Positions 21,594 to 31,600 of a stretch of 39,578 bases of DNA are shown in pieces. Each line of letters starts with the position of its first letter. The stretch's first letter is position 1. The DNA is from Aurifilum marmelostoma (Eukaryota > Ascomycota > Sordariomycetes > Diaporthales > Cryphonectriaceae): assembly GCA_027559495.1 (NCBI GenBank), contig JAMXSV010000025.1, positions 1 to 39,578 of the forward strand. Reading direction: 5' to 3'. Under the pieces are notes generated by a model. It had not been told where the DNA came from. It was given only the letters and a program-made list of their open reading frames with translations, and did not search any database. The translations under genes and the position numbers were made by a program.

Positions 21594-22110
21594 CTAGGCG
21601 GTGGTGGTTGCCGTTGGGCTCGCCAATGTTTGGGCTCTGCCGTTAACGCAATAGGCATAGTCAGGCCACAGATTATCACAGTCTTTATCAATATACGTGT
21701 TCAGCGCCATGAACTCGTCAAGGGTCAAATTGTACTCCTGTTCAACCGTCCAGCAGCCGTCGCCAGGTTCCCTGATATACCACTCGTAACACTCGTCCGT
21801 CGTTCCGCTGGCAGTCTGCGTTGGCACTGCCACGAATGTGGACGTGGATGACACTGTTCTCGTCCAAGAAGTGGAAGAGGTGTTTGTAGCGATTAATGCA
21901 CTGTTCTCGTCCAAGAAGTGGAAGAGGTGTTTGTAGCAATTAATGTCCCGCTGGACGAGCTGGCCGATGTTCCGTTCACCAAGGCAACACAGTAGTCGTA
22001 CCCGAGAATGAGGTTACCACTACCAAGGATCGTTGGTGGAAATCGCGAAGCCAGGGTCTTTGGTAAGCACTGAAGGATAGCAGGGGTTAGCGGCCAGGCC
22101 CGCTGGGTCG
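21594..22110 (-). pseudogene. LysM-domain protein, C-terminal part
   Basis: LysM domains bind chitin or related N-acetylglucosamine polymers; secreted fungal LysM proteins often shield hyphae or dampen host chitin sensing. A complete fungal-type LysM is coded at about 21802-21630: CYEWYIREPGDGCWTVEQEY, then LDEFMALN and LWPDYAYC. A short TA-rich tail ends at TAG 21594-21596. Upstream, past a Ser/Thr-rich linker, another LysM end (LILGYDYCVAL, near 21985-22015) is visible. A 47-bp tandem duplication in the linker (21852-21945) shifts the frame. More of this gene lies upstream in shifting frames (next entry). Confidence 0.7.
21852..21945. repeat. 47-bp tandem duplication in the LysM linker
   Basis: Two adjacent 47-bp copies (21852-21898, 21899-21945) are identical except for one G/A difference. 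Because 47 is not a multiple of three, the second copy moves the minus-strand LysM gene out of frame after GTLIATNTSSTSWTRTV. Removing one copy joins the two LysM parts. Confidence 0.85.
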
Positions 22111-22122
22111 CCGATGGGCGGC

Positions 22123-23061
22123 TCATGTTTTCCACGTGTAGCTCAACACAGGAAGCGTGAACACGGTAGAGACTATGGCCGTAGCCTCGTAATACTGACC
22201 CATGTCCCGTACTTGCCCTCCCTCCGTATTGACGTCCCTGTTGGGCGGGAACTTGCACATAGCTTGCCACTCACCGTCCTCGAGCTTTGCGTTGGGAACG
22301 CCCCCGTTTTGTTCACCCGGAAGGAGGCGAATGTAGCGTCTGACCGGCCCCGCTGAAAGTGATTTGGTGGCCATTCATCTCGCTGCGGGCGAACTCTTTT
22401 TGCCGTGCCCTTGGGGTCTGTGTAAGACTTTGCGATGTACCTAACCCAATCTTTATTAGGCTGTTGAGTGTAAATTGACACAAGGGGCGGCTGTCTATTG
22501 ATACGTCATTGTTAGAGCAGCTGGCACAAGAGTATGAGCTCATCTGGGCAACGGTACTGTAGTGAAAGCATGCTTGCCGGTATAAACTACTATTGCATGT
22601 GGCCGTAGTCGTAGGTCGAGTGGTGGTAGAGATATGGGTCTGGTGGGCTTCCCAGTTGTGGACGAAGGGGAGGTAGTAAGGGTAACCGAGAAGCTGAAGT
22701 ACGTGTAGCTGCCGATCATACTGATGACTAGAATCGCGGGGACATCGAGACTAATCTGATCAATCCTAAGGGCGTTGTCACAGGCTAACCCTGTGTCAAC
22801 GATTCTTTTGTCTCTAGACTTGTGCTCTGAGGCTAGCTTGGCCGTCTTTCGCCGCAGGTCATCTAACTTGCGAGCTTTCAGCTTTCGGTGCTTCACCAAT
22901 GCCTCGGAACTTTCGTCCGCCCTACCAGAGTAATCATAACTGCGGGACTTTTCAAGGGTCTCCGACAGAGCCAGGCCTCCTGATAGTTGCTGGGAGACGT
23001 AATTGGCATTGCATGTGTCGGAGGTGACCAAGTCAGCAGTGGAACATTCTGTCTGCCCCAT
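22123..23061 (-). pseudogene. Unrecognised N-terminal part of the minus-strand LysM gene
   Basis: Coding-like sequence continues upstream of the LysM end but changes frame several times. Clear stretches include ECSTADLVTSDTCNANYVSQ (near 23050), a helical Lys/Arg-rich part, a hydrophobic segment (VPAILVISMIGSYTYFSF, near 22740-22687), a Cys-rich SSYSCASCSNND (near 22545-22510), NKDWVRYIAKSYTDPKGTAK, EMNGHQITFSGAG, and VPNAKLEDGEWQAMCKFPPN. These do not match a family I can name. The pattern of short, well-preserved stretches in alternating frames suggests several small indels. The end near 23061 overlaps the start of the plus-strand LysM gene, so a rearrangement point may lie there. Confidence 0.4.
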
Positions 23062-23968
23062 TCATGTGATGTTGCGGTTGTCAACGAAACAATAGATCCC
23101 TTTAGTTTCTTTAACGCGTACGGCAATATTACCTGGACACAACTCATGAGTTGGAAGCCATATCTCAAAGGTAAGACTGTACTGGAGGGAGAGTTGGCCT
23201 GCATAGGGTACGTAATCCTATAAGTTGTCCTAAAACAGAACCCAGCCATCAGGACGTTCATGCTAATGATGAGCATATCCTAGTGCACCCGGTGGGAACT
23301 ATATCCCATCGCCAACCACCGTAACCGTGGCTAGCCCCACCGTCTACACCATAACTGCGTGAGTAATGGGTGCTTCCCTTCGAGAATGCGACATCGGTAT
23401 CGCTGACCATCCGAGATGAATACAGAACCCCTGCCGCGCCAACAGAATCAGGCACAGTGGAGAACTGCGGGCTCTGCTACGAGTCGAGTCTGGAGACTAT
23501 TGCAACACCATCTGCCTTGCCTATGGCATCACCTTGTCTGACTTCCTGGCCATGAACCCATCCAGCGCAGCGGCCTATGCCAATGCGCCAAGGTCGGCCA
23601 TCACGGCCAATAAGGTGCAGCCCACCTGGAAGAGGGACATGCTAGAGTTCATCTGGGACAATGAGTACGGAATTCTGCTGGTCAATGAGGGCAACTTGAC
23701 CAGGGCGGCCACCGAGGAAGAGATCACCAGCCTCTTTGGGATGAAGAAGTGTGCCAACATAGACTACCAAGAGGAGCTAGAGGAGCTGCGCATGTTGAAG
23801 GCCGACAACGGCCTGCCCACACAGATGATCGGTCCTCCGACCACCGCGTCCACCGAGACGGTGATAGAGGCTACTATGGATACAGCCTTGTTTGCAGAGC
23901 ATCATCTGGGTACTGCAACGGCGGGGTTGGCGATCATTGGCGCTAGCCCAACAACCGCTTTATGCTAA
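23062..23968 (+). pseudogene. Second LysM-domain gene, plus strand, truncated and frameshifted
   Basis: The first visible LysM lacks its N-terminal part and reads SFFNAYGNITWTQLMSWKPY then GELACIG. Intron 23208-23283 (76 nt, GCTAATG branch) joins it in phase to APGGNYIPS, and intron 23359-23425 (67 nt, CTGAC branch) joins a Pro/Thr-rich linker. A second LysM follows: ENCGLCYE, then a one-base loss near 23485, then ESGDYCNTICLAYGITLSDF LAMNPS. After that about 120 codons remain open to TAA (23966-23968): an acidic, non-LysM segment with LEFIWDNEYGILL and EELEELRML that I do not recognise. No signal peptide is left. Confidence 0.7.
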
Positions 23969-24653
23969 CCTGCTGCTCGTTCGTACGCCTGATATTATGA
24001 CTAAGTCTTAAGCAGATCTGAAAAGTAGCAAGTCTGTTGGCCGGAATAAAAAGTAGGGCCAGCAAAGAGCGCATGAGCGTATGTACGATAGGGCAACTAC
24101 TTTGAACTAGGTAATTACTTTGAAGTATTCCCAAATTTGCTGCAAAGTTAGTTGTAATATCTAATAATAAACAGAAAGCAAGCCGTCAGCCAAAATGCAG
24201 ATATAATACGCCAGCAATGTTAGAGTACTTTAGAAAAATACTCGAGCACTTGTCAAAGTAATTACCTCTCAGTACCGAGTGTTGTACATGTGCTACAATC
24301 TAAGAAGCCTTTACAATTAGTATCAAAAACGGCCCCGAGTTCACAGTCGTTTACGTAACGCTACATAGGTGTCCAAGTATCTGTAGCAAAAGTCAGTAAT
24401 TACAATGCATTTCAGGCAGAAAAGATCATTCGCTTTTGACATTTCTCTTTGTTGCATTGGTCATATTCATGAGTCTTTCTGAAATGTCAAGCCATCTTTA
24501 GCAAGAAGTAGAACGAATAATTGAAAGATGTTCTTATAAGTACTAAATGGGCAATTAATGTTCTATAGGGGTGGAATGACATGCACTAGGATGCTTGAGC
24601 TAGCTAACTCAACCCTGGCGTGCCTGGGGATAGGATAGCTAGATAGCTAGGCA
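23969..24653. other. Gene-free spacer
   Basis: No frame or repeat of note; AT-biased. It ends in the putative promoter of the small frame at 24762. Confidence 0.4.
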
Positions 24654-24660
24654 TATAAAA
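24654..24660 (+). promoter_or_regulatory. TATA box upstream of a short frame
   Basis: TATAAAA followed by a C/T-rich stretch, 102-108 bp before ATG 24762. The arrangement is that of a normal fungal core promoter, although the downstream frame is now short. Confidence 0.4.
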
Positions 24661-24761
24661 ACCGGCTTTCCCTCACTTCCGCAACCTGTTACGCCATACC
24701 CATCCAGCTTTCACGAATTATATCAAAAGTACGAAAGAAACCATTCCCGATTTACGCTTCC

Positions 24762-24866
24762 ATGGATAGACACGTTAACCTGATTAAGACCATTACCGAA
24801 TTCTACACTTTACTCGTACGACTTGCGGCCTGTAATGATATTCAGCACGACATTTCGTCTGCTTGA
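24762..24866 (+). pseudogene. Short frame, likely remnant of an uncharacterised fungal gene
   Basis: 34 codons from ATG 24762 to TGA 24864-24866: an amphipathic start with ITEFYTLLVRLAA. Such a start is familiar from uncharacterised fungal cytosolic proteins, and VQLPPPAE is legible in another frame soon after (near 24889). It has a plausible TATA promoter. I take it as the broken 5' end of a gene that decays before 25040. Confidence 0.3.
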
Positions 24867-25040
24867 TCCTGCACCAGCTTGAGAGGTTGGTCCAGTTACC
24901 CCCTCCTGCAGAGACTATTGAAAATTCGTACTGAACCCAAGATGAGCGTAATCCATGCTACGGCCGTGAGTGCCTCCGAGACACAATACCAAAAGATAAC
25001 CGAATAGCAAATGGGCAATAGAGATCGACAGGACTGCCCT

Positions 25041-25069
25041 CCCCCCCCCCCCCTCAAAAAAAAAAAAAA
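25041..25069. repeat. C13/A14 homopolymer pair
   Basis: Thirteen C (25041-25053), TC, then fourteen A (25056-25069). Possibly the A-tail of a decayed retroposed insertion, or simply a length-unstable site prone to sequencing error. Confidence 0.6.
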
Positions 25070-25395
25070 GAGAGGTCGTTGCATGTTAGGAAAAAGAAAA
25101 AACCTTAGAATCCGACCTTGCTGACCCATTTATATGCAACGGTATATGGGTTTAGTGCCCGACCGCGTAGAGATCGCCGCCGGGGACCCCACCCATTTTT
25201 GCCCACCGCCTCCTCTTGCGTGCTAGCTTTGGCGAAGAAAATGAACAAGCATCTACTAAGATCTCCTTCTAAATGGGCTGGGCACACAGGCAGGTGAGAG
25301 CGAGGGGACTGGGATCTATTCGAAACATCCTTTCAAGCTTGTCCGTAGGATTTATGGGGTTAGGAAAGCTTGATTATCGCAGGCCCGGCTGGCGT

Positions 25396-25920
25396 GGGTG
25401 ACGGTCACCCTTGTCACCCAACGCCCGCCAAAATCGCGTCGAACAACCCCTGCAAATTCAGCCCCTCTCACCAAACTGACCCTTCAAAAAGGCTCTGGGT
25501 GACAGGCGCTAGCGACGAAAACCCCTGCTTTTTAAGCCCTTAATCCTTGCTAAACCCCTGCAAATTCAGCCCCTTGAATTAGGATTGGGCTAAAAGTTTG
25601 ATATGCTTATGTAAGCATTTTTCAAAATCTCGCCTGCGGCGCTATTTTCTCTTTTTTCTCTCTAACTCTCTTGGACCCTCACTAGCATAACCCTAACCCT
25701 TATCGATAAGAACCCTAACCCCGGCCGGGGTTAGGGGTGCCCACAAATTTCCAAATATCTTGGTAACTATAATAGATATAAAGATTCTAAAAGAAGGGTT
25801 ATTTTTCCTAAATTTTGCTCTATTTTTCTATATAAAAAAGTCTACTTTTATATATTTCTATGTGTTTTCGAGTTATCAGGAGGTCTAGCCTGTCACCCGC
25901 GGTGTCACCCGTATTGTCAC
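25396..25920. repeat. Repeat-rich element bounded by GTCACCC clusters
   Basis: At the left edge GGGTGAC (25396-25402) faces GTCACCC (25404-25410), with another GTCACCC at 25413-25419. At the right edge three GTCACCC copies occur in a row (25890-25920). Inside are two 22-bp direct repeats (25445-25466 and 25553-25574, AACCCCTGCAAATTCAGCCC plus CT) and a shorter third copy at 25520, and GGGTGACA near 25497. The middle holds telomere-like repeats and palindromes. No coding frame. It may be a MITE or other short transposon, but I could not define clean termini or a target duplication. Confidence 0.5.
25689..25740. repeat. Internal telomeric motifs with perfect palindromes
   Basis: AACCCTAACCCT (25689-25700) is followed by a 12-bp palindrome (cttatcgataag, 25699-25710), then AACCCTAACCCC (25711-25722), which forms the left arm of a 24-bp perfect palindrome at 25713-25736 (half-site ccctaaccccgg). 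The order is C-strand then G-strand repeat, the reverse of a telomere end-to-end fusion. Confidence 0.85.
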
Positions 25921-27613
25921 CCCGCATAGCAGGGGCTGTGATAAACGCTAATTATCTCGACTAAATCAGAAAAAGATGAGCGACCTCGGCGGTTAAGGCC
26001 TTCTCGCCTTTCTTTAATGCGCCCTGAAGAACACGAGACGGCGCCCCACCTGGTAAAGCGCCTACGACCTAGATCGGCCTCTCCCCCACGTTTCTCGGGA
26101 TCTGTTTCTCCGCTAATGCAAGAATAAGTTACCGATAGACGGGAGATGCACTGTATGAACAAGGACAGAAGCGAAGGTGGAAGGAAACGAAAAGAACAGA
26201 AACAAGAGGGGAAGAAAAAGCGAATATGATATTATCTTGATATAAAAGCATTGAGGATGATTACAGATTTATATAACAAGGAGAAGTGAGCCCGGATTCG
26301 ATAATGGGCTCAGGAGGCTCAATTTACGGAGGTTGCTCTGCTAGGATAGGGACCGCGCTCCTATGTAGGCCCACGCAATATTGATCTGCTGTGTTCAAAA
26401 GTTTACAATAACTTTCGGCAAAAAAAAATTTAACTAGTTACAGTTCCACCGCACCTAGGTGACGATATGCTATGACCACCACTTTTGATGTGCGACGCCG
26501 TGCCTGTCTGCTAGGTTGAGGAGCATGCCGCGGTAATACTGGCAATACCGAAGTGTTGTTTTCCTTGCACACAGAACTCACGCTTTGTTCTAGGTTTTTG
26601 CCTGCTGGCCAATCTTTTTTGAGATATAGAATCTATACATGACTTGGAAAAGTCCTCACTTCTCCCCGCGGTAACGTGGTCGCCCAGAAGAAACGCGGCT
26701 GCAATGTACTAAGCTTCGCCGGTAGAAAGACGCAGTAGAACCCAGATATTGCTCACGACACTGGGATTTATCAAATCGTATTGATTCGTCGTGCGGCGGG
26801 GCCGAATCAGGAAGCAATTAATTCTCATGTATATCGCATATGCTGGCGATCAGTCGCTGCAGCTGGGTGTGATTACGCAACATTTATATTGTGCTTGGCC
26901 TATCACGGGAGGAGGCCGCGCGTACCTCATAGGGGGCCTGCTCTTCGGGACAATTGTTTGGACACGAGTTTGGACCCCCATGCAGGGAGAGCTCGGCAGA
27001 GCAGAAATGCGATCGGCCGAATGCTATTTAGATTGATTCAGGTACCGCGCAAGCCGTTTTACTTAGTAGCAAAATCGGCCTACTACTACTGCTACTGCAG
27101 CCAGACTGCAACTTCCATTAGTTGTCCACACGGTTGGGCCCGTGTGGCTGCTTTGGGGAAATAATCTCGGAACGTGGGCTTTATGCCGTCCATCCTGTTG
27201 CGAAGGGTAATGTTGCCCACCAACGTAGTGACGAGGAAGAGGCAGAGCGGCATTGCTGCTCGTAATCGGCTAAACTTCAGTCGCTATGGGGCTCGCGGCG
27301 GGTGTTGTCGATCGACGCGCACGTCGACCGAGCTGCTTGACACCCAAGCGACATGTACGATACTACCTTACACAGCAAGACAGGGGCTACACTCCATGTA
27401 TAAGTCGACAGGTTAGACGATCGCAATATATTTTCCACTCCTGTCGGTCATTCCTTTATTATCGGGGAGCCACACGCTCAGGTTGAGGACATCCGTGGGA
27501 ACTCTTCACGCTCATTCTTTCACTTTGCCCACAGCGTCGTTCGCTCTGCCTCTCTTCCTCTTTCTCCCGGGATCTCGCTCTTTCACTCGGACCAGAGTCT
27601 TGTCCGCACCACC
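25921..27613. other. Spacer with LTR-like segment, upstream of the third LysM gene
   Basis: 25925-26420 has a purine-rich tract (26160-26220), a TATAAAAG stretch and structured GC-rich DNA, which could be a decayed LTR, but no repeat partner is present in the window. 26640-27490 has short frames without recognised domains. 27530-27610 is C/T-rich, a typical fungal transcription-start context for the gene at 27614. Confidence 0.4.
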
Positions 27614-28434
27614 ATGTTTCCAGTGAAGACCACCGCGGCCTTACTGGCCACTTTTCTGGCCTCCGCGCCTCTGGCCAGTGCAGCCTGCGACCCCAGTACC
27701 CTGGACAACTCCACGTACAACTACCCGATCACAGTGGCGGGAACAACTGTTGCTGATGTTGCCAATGCTACTGGGCGCGGTATATGCGATATTGGCCGCT
27801 GGAACCTCATGGCCGACGTGTCAATCACGCCCAACGTTGGCGAAACGTTCCTGATCCCGGCCCAAACCTGCTATCCCGACAACGACTCGTGCATTCTTAA
27901 GGAGGAAAACAATCCGAATAATACGTGCCTGCTTGGCGGACCCCGCCTCTACTATACAGTCAACGGCGATACGTACGACAAGATCGCCCTGCGCCTCGGT
28001 ATGAACGTCTCTGCCATCACCGCCTCCGGAAACGGCTCGCCTGGTGGCTATGGCAGCTCTTCTACCAACACCTCTGCCCCGCTCGAGGCTGGCCAATATG
28101 TCAAAATCCCCCAGGTACTTCAGGCCCCTCACCTGTTTGTTATAGGGTCGTGCAGCTGCTCCTGCAATTTGCGCTGATCTATAGTGACAATTGGTGCTAA
28201 CCAATGTGTGAAACTAGTGCTTCCCATCTCAATGTATTCTTCAGCCTTACTCCTTCTCGTGGGGCGTATACAAGGACCTAGCAGACAAGTACAATACGAC
28301 TGTCGGCCAGATCATGATGCTGTCAGTTACCTACAATTATAGCTCTATGGCTATGGAGGGCGGCACCTATCCCCCCCATTAGTCTGCCGATCAACTGCAC
28401 TCTATTGTCCGACAATACGACCATACTTGAATAG
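27614..28434 (+). CDS. Secreted LysM effector-type protein, three LysM-like regions
   Basis: ATG 27614 has a strong fungal context (accaccATG). Signal peptide: about 23 residues, ending LASA. LysM region 1 (about residues 30-90) includes YPITVAGTTVADVANATG and FLIPAQTC. Region 2 (about 108-165) includes LYYTVNGDTYDKIALRLGMN and QYVKIPQ. A 130-nt intron (28115-28244; GTGCTAACC branch) joins in phase to region 3, YSFSWGVYKDLADKYNTTVG. As written, translation stops at TAG 28380-28382 (212 residues) just after a C7 run (28371-28377). With one C fewer it continues to ISLPINCTLLSDNTTILE and TAG 28432-28434 (229 residues), the more natural end with a closing cysteine. Several N-glycosylation sites. 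Resembles secreted chitin-binding LysM effectors; likely extracellular. Confidence 0.8.
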
Positions 28435-30581
28435 TTCTTCAATGTCGCAAATGTGGATGGTCAGCTGTACTATGGGTTTTCTTGGTTGGAATATCACAGT
28501 CTAGTCACTCCAGAAAGGGGGAAGGGCAAAAAAAGGGGGAAAACTGTCTTTGTCCGATACATATATAAACATAAGCAGATAAACCTTTTTCTAACCTGGG
28601 ATGAACTTGACCAACTTGTCAAATAACAACCTGTGATTCTCACTGTCGTAACTTTAGTTCTTTGTGTCTGTAATACAATCAAGCTTAAGTACAGGCTTAT
28701 AGCTAGTGGTAGCCCCTTAAAAAATTAGTCTAGATAATTAGGCAGACTTTCAGCTGTAATACCCAATCTTATGTTCTAGGAGCATTTATATACCCCGCTC
28801 TCCCTACATTTTGCATAAGTATTGGATCTTTGTTGCTTAAGCTATCATTGTTTAGATCAACATGGTTTCTTAGCTACGGAATCAGAACTTGTTTTTGTAG
28901 TGGTTTACAGCTTTCCTCACTACAGCGAGCGTAGCTACTAGTTAAGGTAAGCGTTCAAAAGCAGCTACAGAGCGCTGCAGCAGTCTCTCCACTTAACAAG
29001 TATGAATGCATAACAAGCTTTAGTCTTTGCTGTAAGAATACCAATTCGAAGACAGCGTTGACTAGATATACTCTCAGATCATTAATACTCAGCTGTTAGG
29101 GCGCGAGGACTCTAGCGCAAGCAGATAGCGAGATAGATAGCTCTATATAAAATAAGCCTTATCTTATATACTCGTACAGATACAGAGTCCAAGAAATGTG
29201 AGTATTTTGAGTTTTCAAGTTTACCCTCAGTCTTAGATAGAAGGTAGACTCGAATTAGCTGCTTGTCTGTACTATACCAAAACAGCTAGGTGCTACACTA
29301 TATGCAGAGACATATCTAGAGCCTAGCAGTCTTTATTCATCAGCACAAGGTATGAATATAATGATTTTCGTACTGGGCTATACAGCTAGTAGAGCTATGC
29401 GCATGTCCTTAAGTAGAACATTGCTATCTCCCAAATGCTAAATCTTATATAACTGAGAAGCAAGATGCTATAGAGCTTACGCTAGAGGGCGTCCTCTAGA
29501 CACAAGGTATACATTCCAGGTCACCTAAACTAAGCGTTCGTTGACTATGAGTTAACACATACATCTATACATATCTATGTATCTGCATGCAATAAATTTC
29601 AATTTTATAAAGAGGTTACTAATCAAAGATCCCTACGATAGCTATGCGTTTGCCTTTCAGGGATTGTTGACTTATCATACTATTTTGCAGCCATGATTTG
29701 TTCTGGTCTTTGAAGGTAAAACGCCTAACAGCTTATGGAATTCTAGTTAGTTAGACTGCGTAACGTAATCCAGTATATCGAAGCTGCTAGGCGATTAAAT
29801 GGTGCAAGGCTGACAAGAGTCCCATGTGTCTTGTAATTACCGACTACTCATACCTCAGAGTTCTCTTAAATATTGGAGTACGGCTGACTGTTCCGTTGAG
29901 TGGCCAAAGTTTGTTTTTCCTATTGATTGATAACAATATATTTTCATATCAACTTATGCATTAACTTACGCTTTGCTCCTCCTTTCCCTACTGCAAGAGC
30001 CTCCTGTTTGTAAATACTCCTTCCCGGCTCAGAGATCTCTTTTCGTATTCAAGACAGAGGCCTCGTTACTAATCTCTATAGTATTATTGAACTTCTTTGT
30101 ACTTATGGAGGACATCTAGAATCGCTGGAGATATCTAGCCTCATGCAATGGCAATGTAGTGTCCGCCTAGTTGGACTAGTAATGAAATTGATTAATTCGT
30201 GGAAAAAAAGTCGTAGCTGGGTGAGTCTTGGAATCCATGCCAAAATGCAAAAGTAGTCACCTGGACGTCTTCTCGATCACTCCAAGACCTGTGTCTCCAT
30301 CGAAGACTTAATGCGGAGTTCAGTTGGCCGAAGGCGTCTATGGAGCTAATCATTCCATTACTTCTGGCATTTCAAAGAATGCTTAAATCATTTTGATCTA
30401 TCCGAGATATGGATGAAGTCCGTTAAACTTTACTACTTGTTTGGGTTGTTAAGGTCGTAGTCACATCCGGGCCTGCTCCCCCCAACTGCTCCCAAAGTTT
30501 CTCACTCCAACTATCAACAGTTGAACAAGCGACTGGATACCCTGAGTGCTGATAAGTATCCATTTCTCACATTGCGACCGT
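28435..30581. other. Decayed DNA with a possible plus-strand coding relic
   Basis: From ATG 28861 one plus-strand reading (switching once near 28945) stays coding-like to about 29560, interrupted only by TAG, TAA and a TGA that could come from CAG, CAA, TGG or CGA. It includes TASVATS, LLGREDSSASR, YILVQIQSPRN and LAACLYYTKTARCYTICRD. A TTTATATA stretch precedes it (28785). I do not recognise the product. The remainder to 30581 holds nothing I can name. Confidence 0.3.
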
Positions 30582-31600
30582 TCAAACTTTGCAAATGTTC
30601 CGAATAACTTTCTTCCCCCTGCTCCCATTATCCCGAAGGCCATCGTCCGAGTAATGTCTTCGACCAGCGTCCAGATCAATGGTACGAGAATCTGCCCACC
30701 AGCCTGTCTTCCTCGTCTTATGATAATAGAGGCGAGCACCTAGCCAAGCTACTACCCCAACTATAATCGAGACAAAGTTGCAAAGAAATGCCGTGCACCC
30801 GGCGTTCCATCAAGCGGCCGAATGCTGAGATACAACTCCGCAATTAGAAGGATGATACACCAGATCAACCCCCACCAAGGAGCTATAGGAAACGCCCACG
30901 ACTTCCACGGAAGGCTGTCGACAGAACGGCCCTGCACATTCCACGCATGCCGCATTCTGATATGCGAAAGGCAGATCATTGATCAGCCAAATAGAGTAAT
31001 GAGCGACGTTAAATGAGAGAGCCATGTAATTACAGTGCTGCCAGTCTCATCGATATTAAGGAAGGCCAGACCGCACCCGAGAGCGAGGGTCGGCACTAGT
31101 GCCCACCATAGTCGGCCTATACCATCAGCTTGTCTCATTCGCTAGACAAGAAATATAATTTGTTAGCGAAGAGCCACGGGGCTAGGCATGATATCCATGC
31201 ATAACACTTACCTTCGGAGCCATGCCGATTTGAGACAGAACAACGAGAGTCCTTGCACCGGAATACCCCGAAAGGCTTCATGTGGACAAGACCGAGACGA
31301 AGATGATAAAGTTCATAATATCCGCTAATGGTTCGAGCCCGGCCTGTCTGTATGCAATAACAAACGGCGAATCATTGGTGCCAGAGCCGCCGAAGAGATC
31401 ATCATTATAAGGACTCGCAGGTATTGTAACCATAAGTGACCCGATAATGTAGAATAGGGCAAGCCGAATCCAGATCGATTTCACAGCCTTTGGCACAGAA
31501 CTTTTTGGATTTACAACTTCCAATCTGCTCATTGTGCAATCAGCACCACGTCGGCGTACCTTGAGGGAATTCCACGTCGACTATCCTTTGATCATGGTAA
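30582..31600 (-). pseudogene. Amino-acid/polyamine permease (APC superfamily, YAT type), decayed
   Basis: Plasma-membrane amino-acid transporter of the fungal YAT type. The readable part starts within the conserved loop (EVVNPKSSVPKAVKSIWIRL, 31517 downwards), with helices IGSLMVTIPASPYND, PFVIAYRQAGL and FIIFVSVLST, a TGA at 31278-31280, then GARTLVVLSQIGMAPK. Intron 31211-31142 (70 nt) joins in phase to the next helices; a second TGA (30980-30982) sits where the family has tryptophan. SHIRMRHAWNVQGRS is a family signature. Near 30790 the frame slips by one base in a T run, then runs through a last helix and a tail with IDLDAGRR to TGA 30582-30584. The first five or so helices are missing or unreadable above 31600. 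Confidence 0.75.

Noticed and set aside
25713..25736. Telomere-telomere fusion scar
   Set aside because: The repeat order is CCCTAA then TTAGGG; a fusion of two ends would read TTAGGG then CCCTAA.
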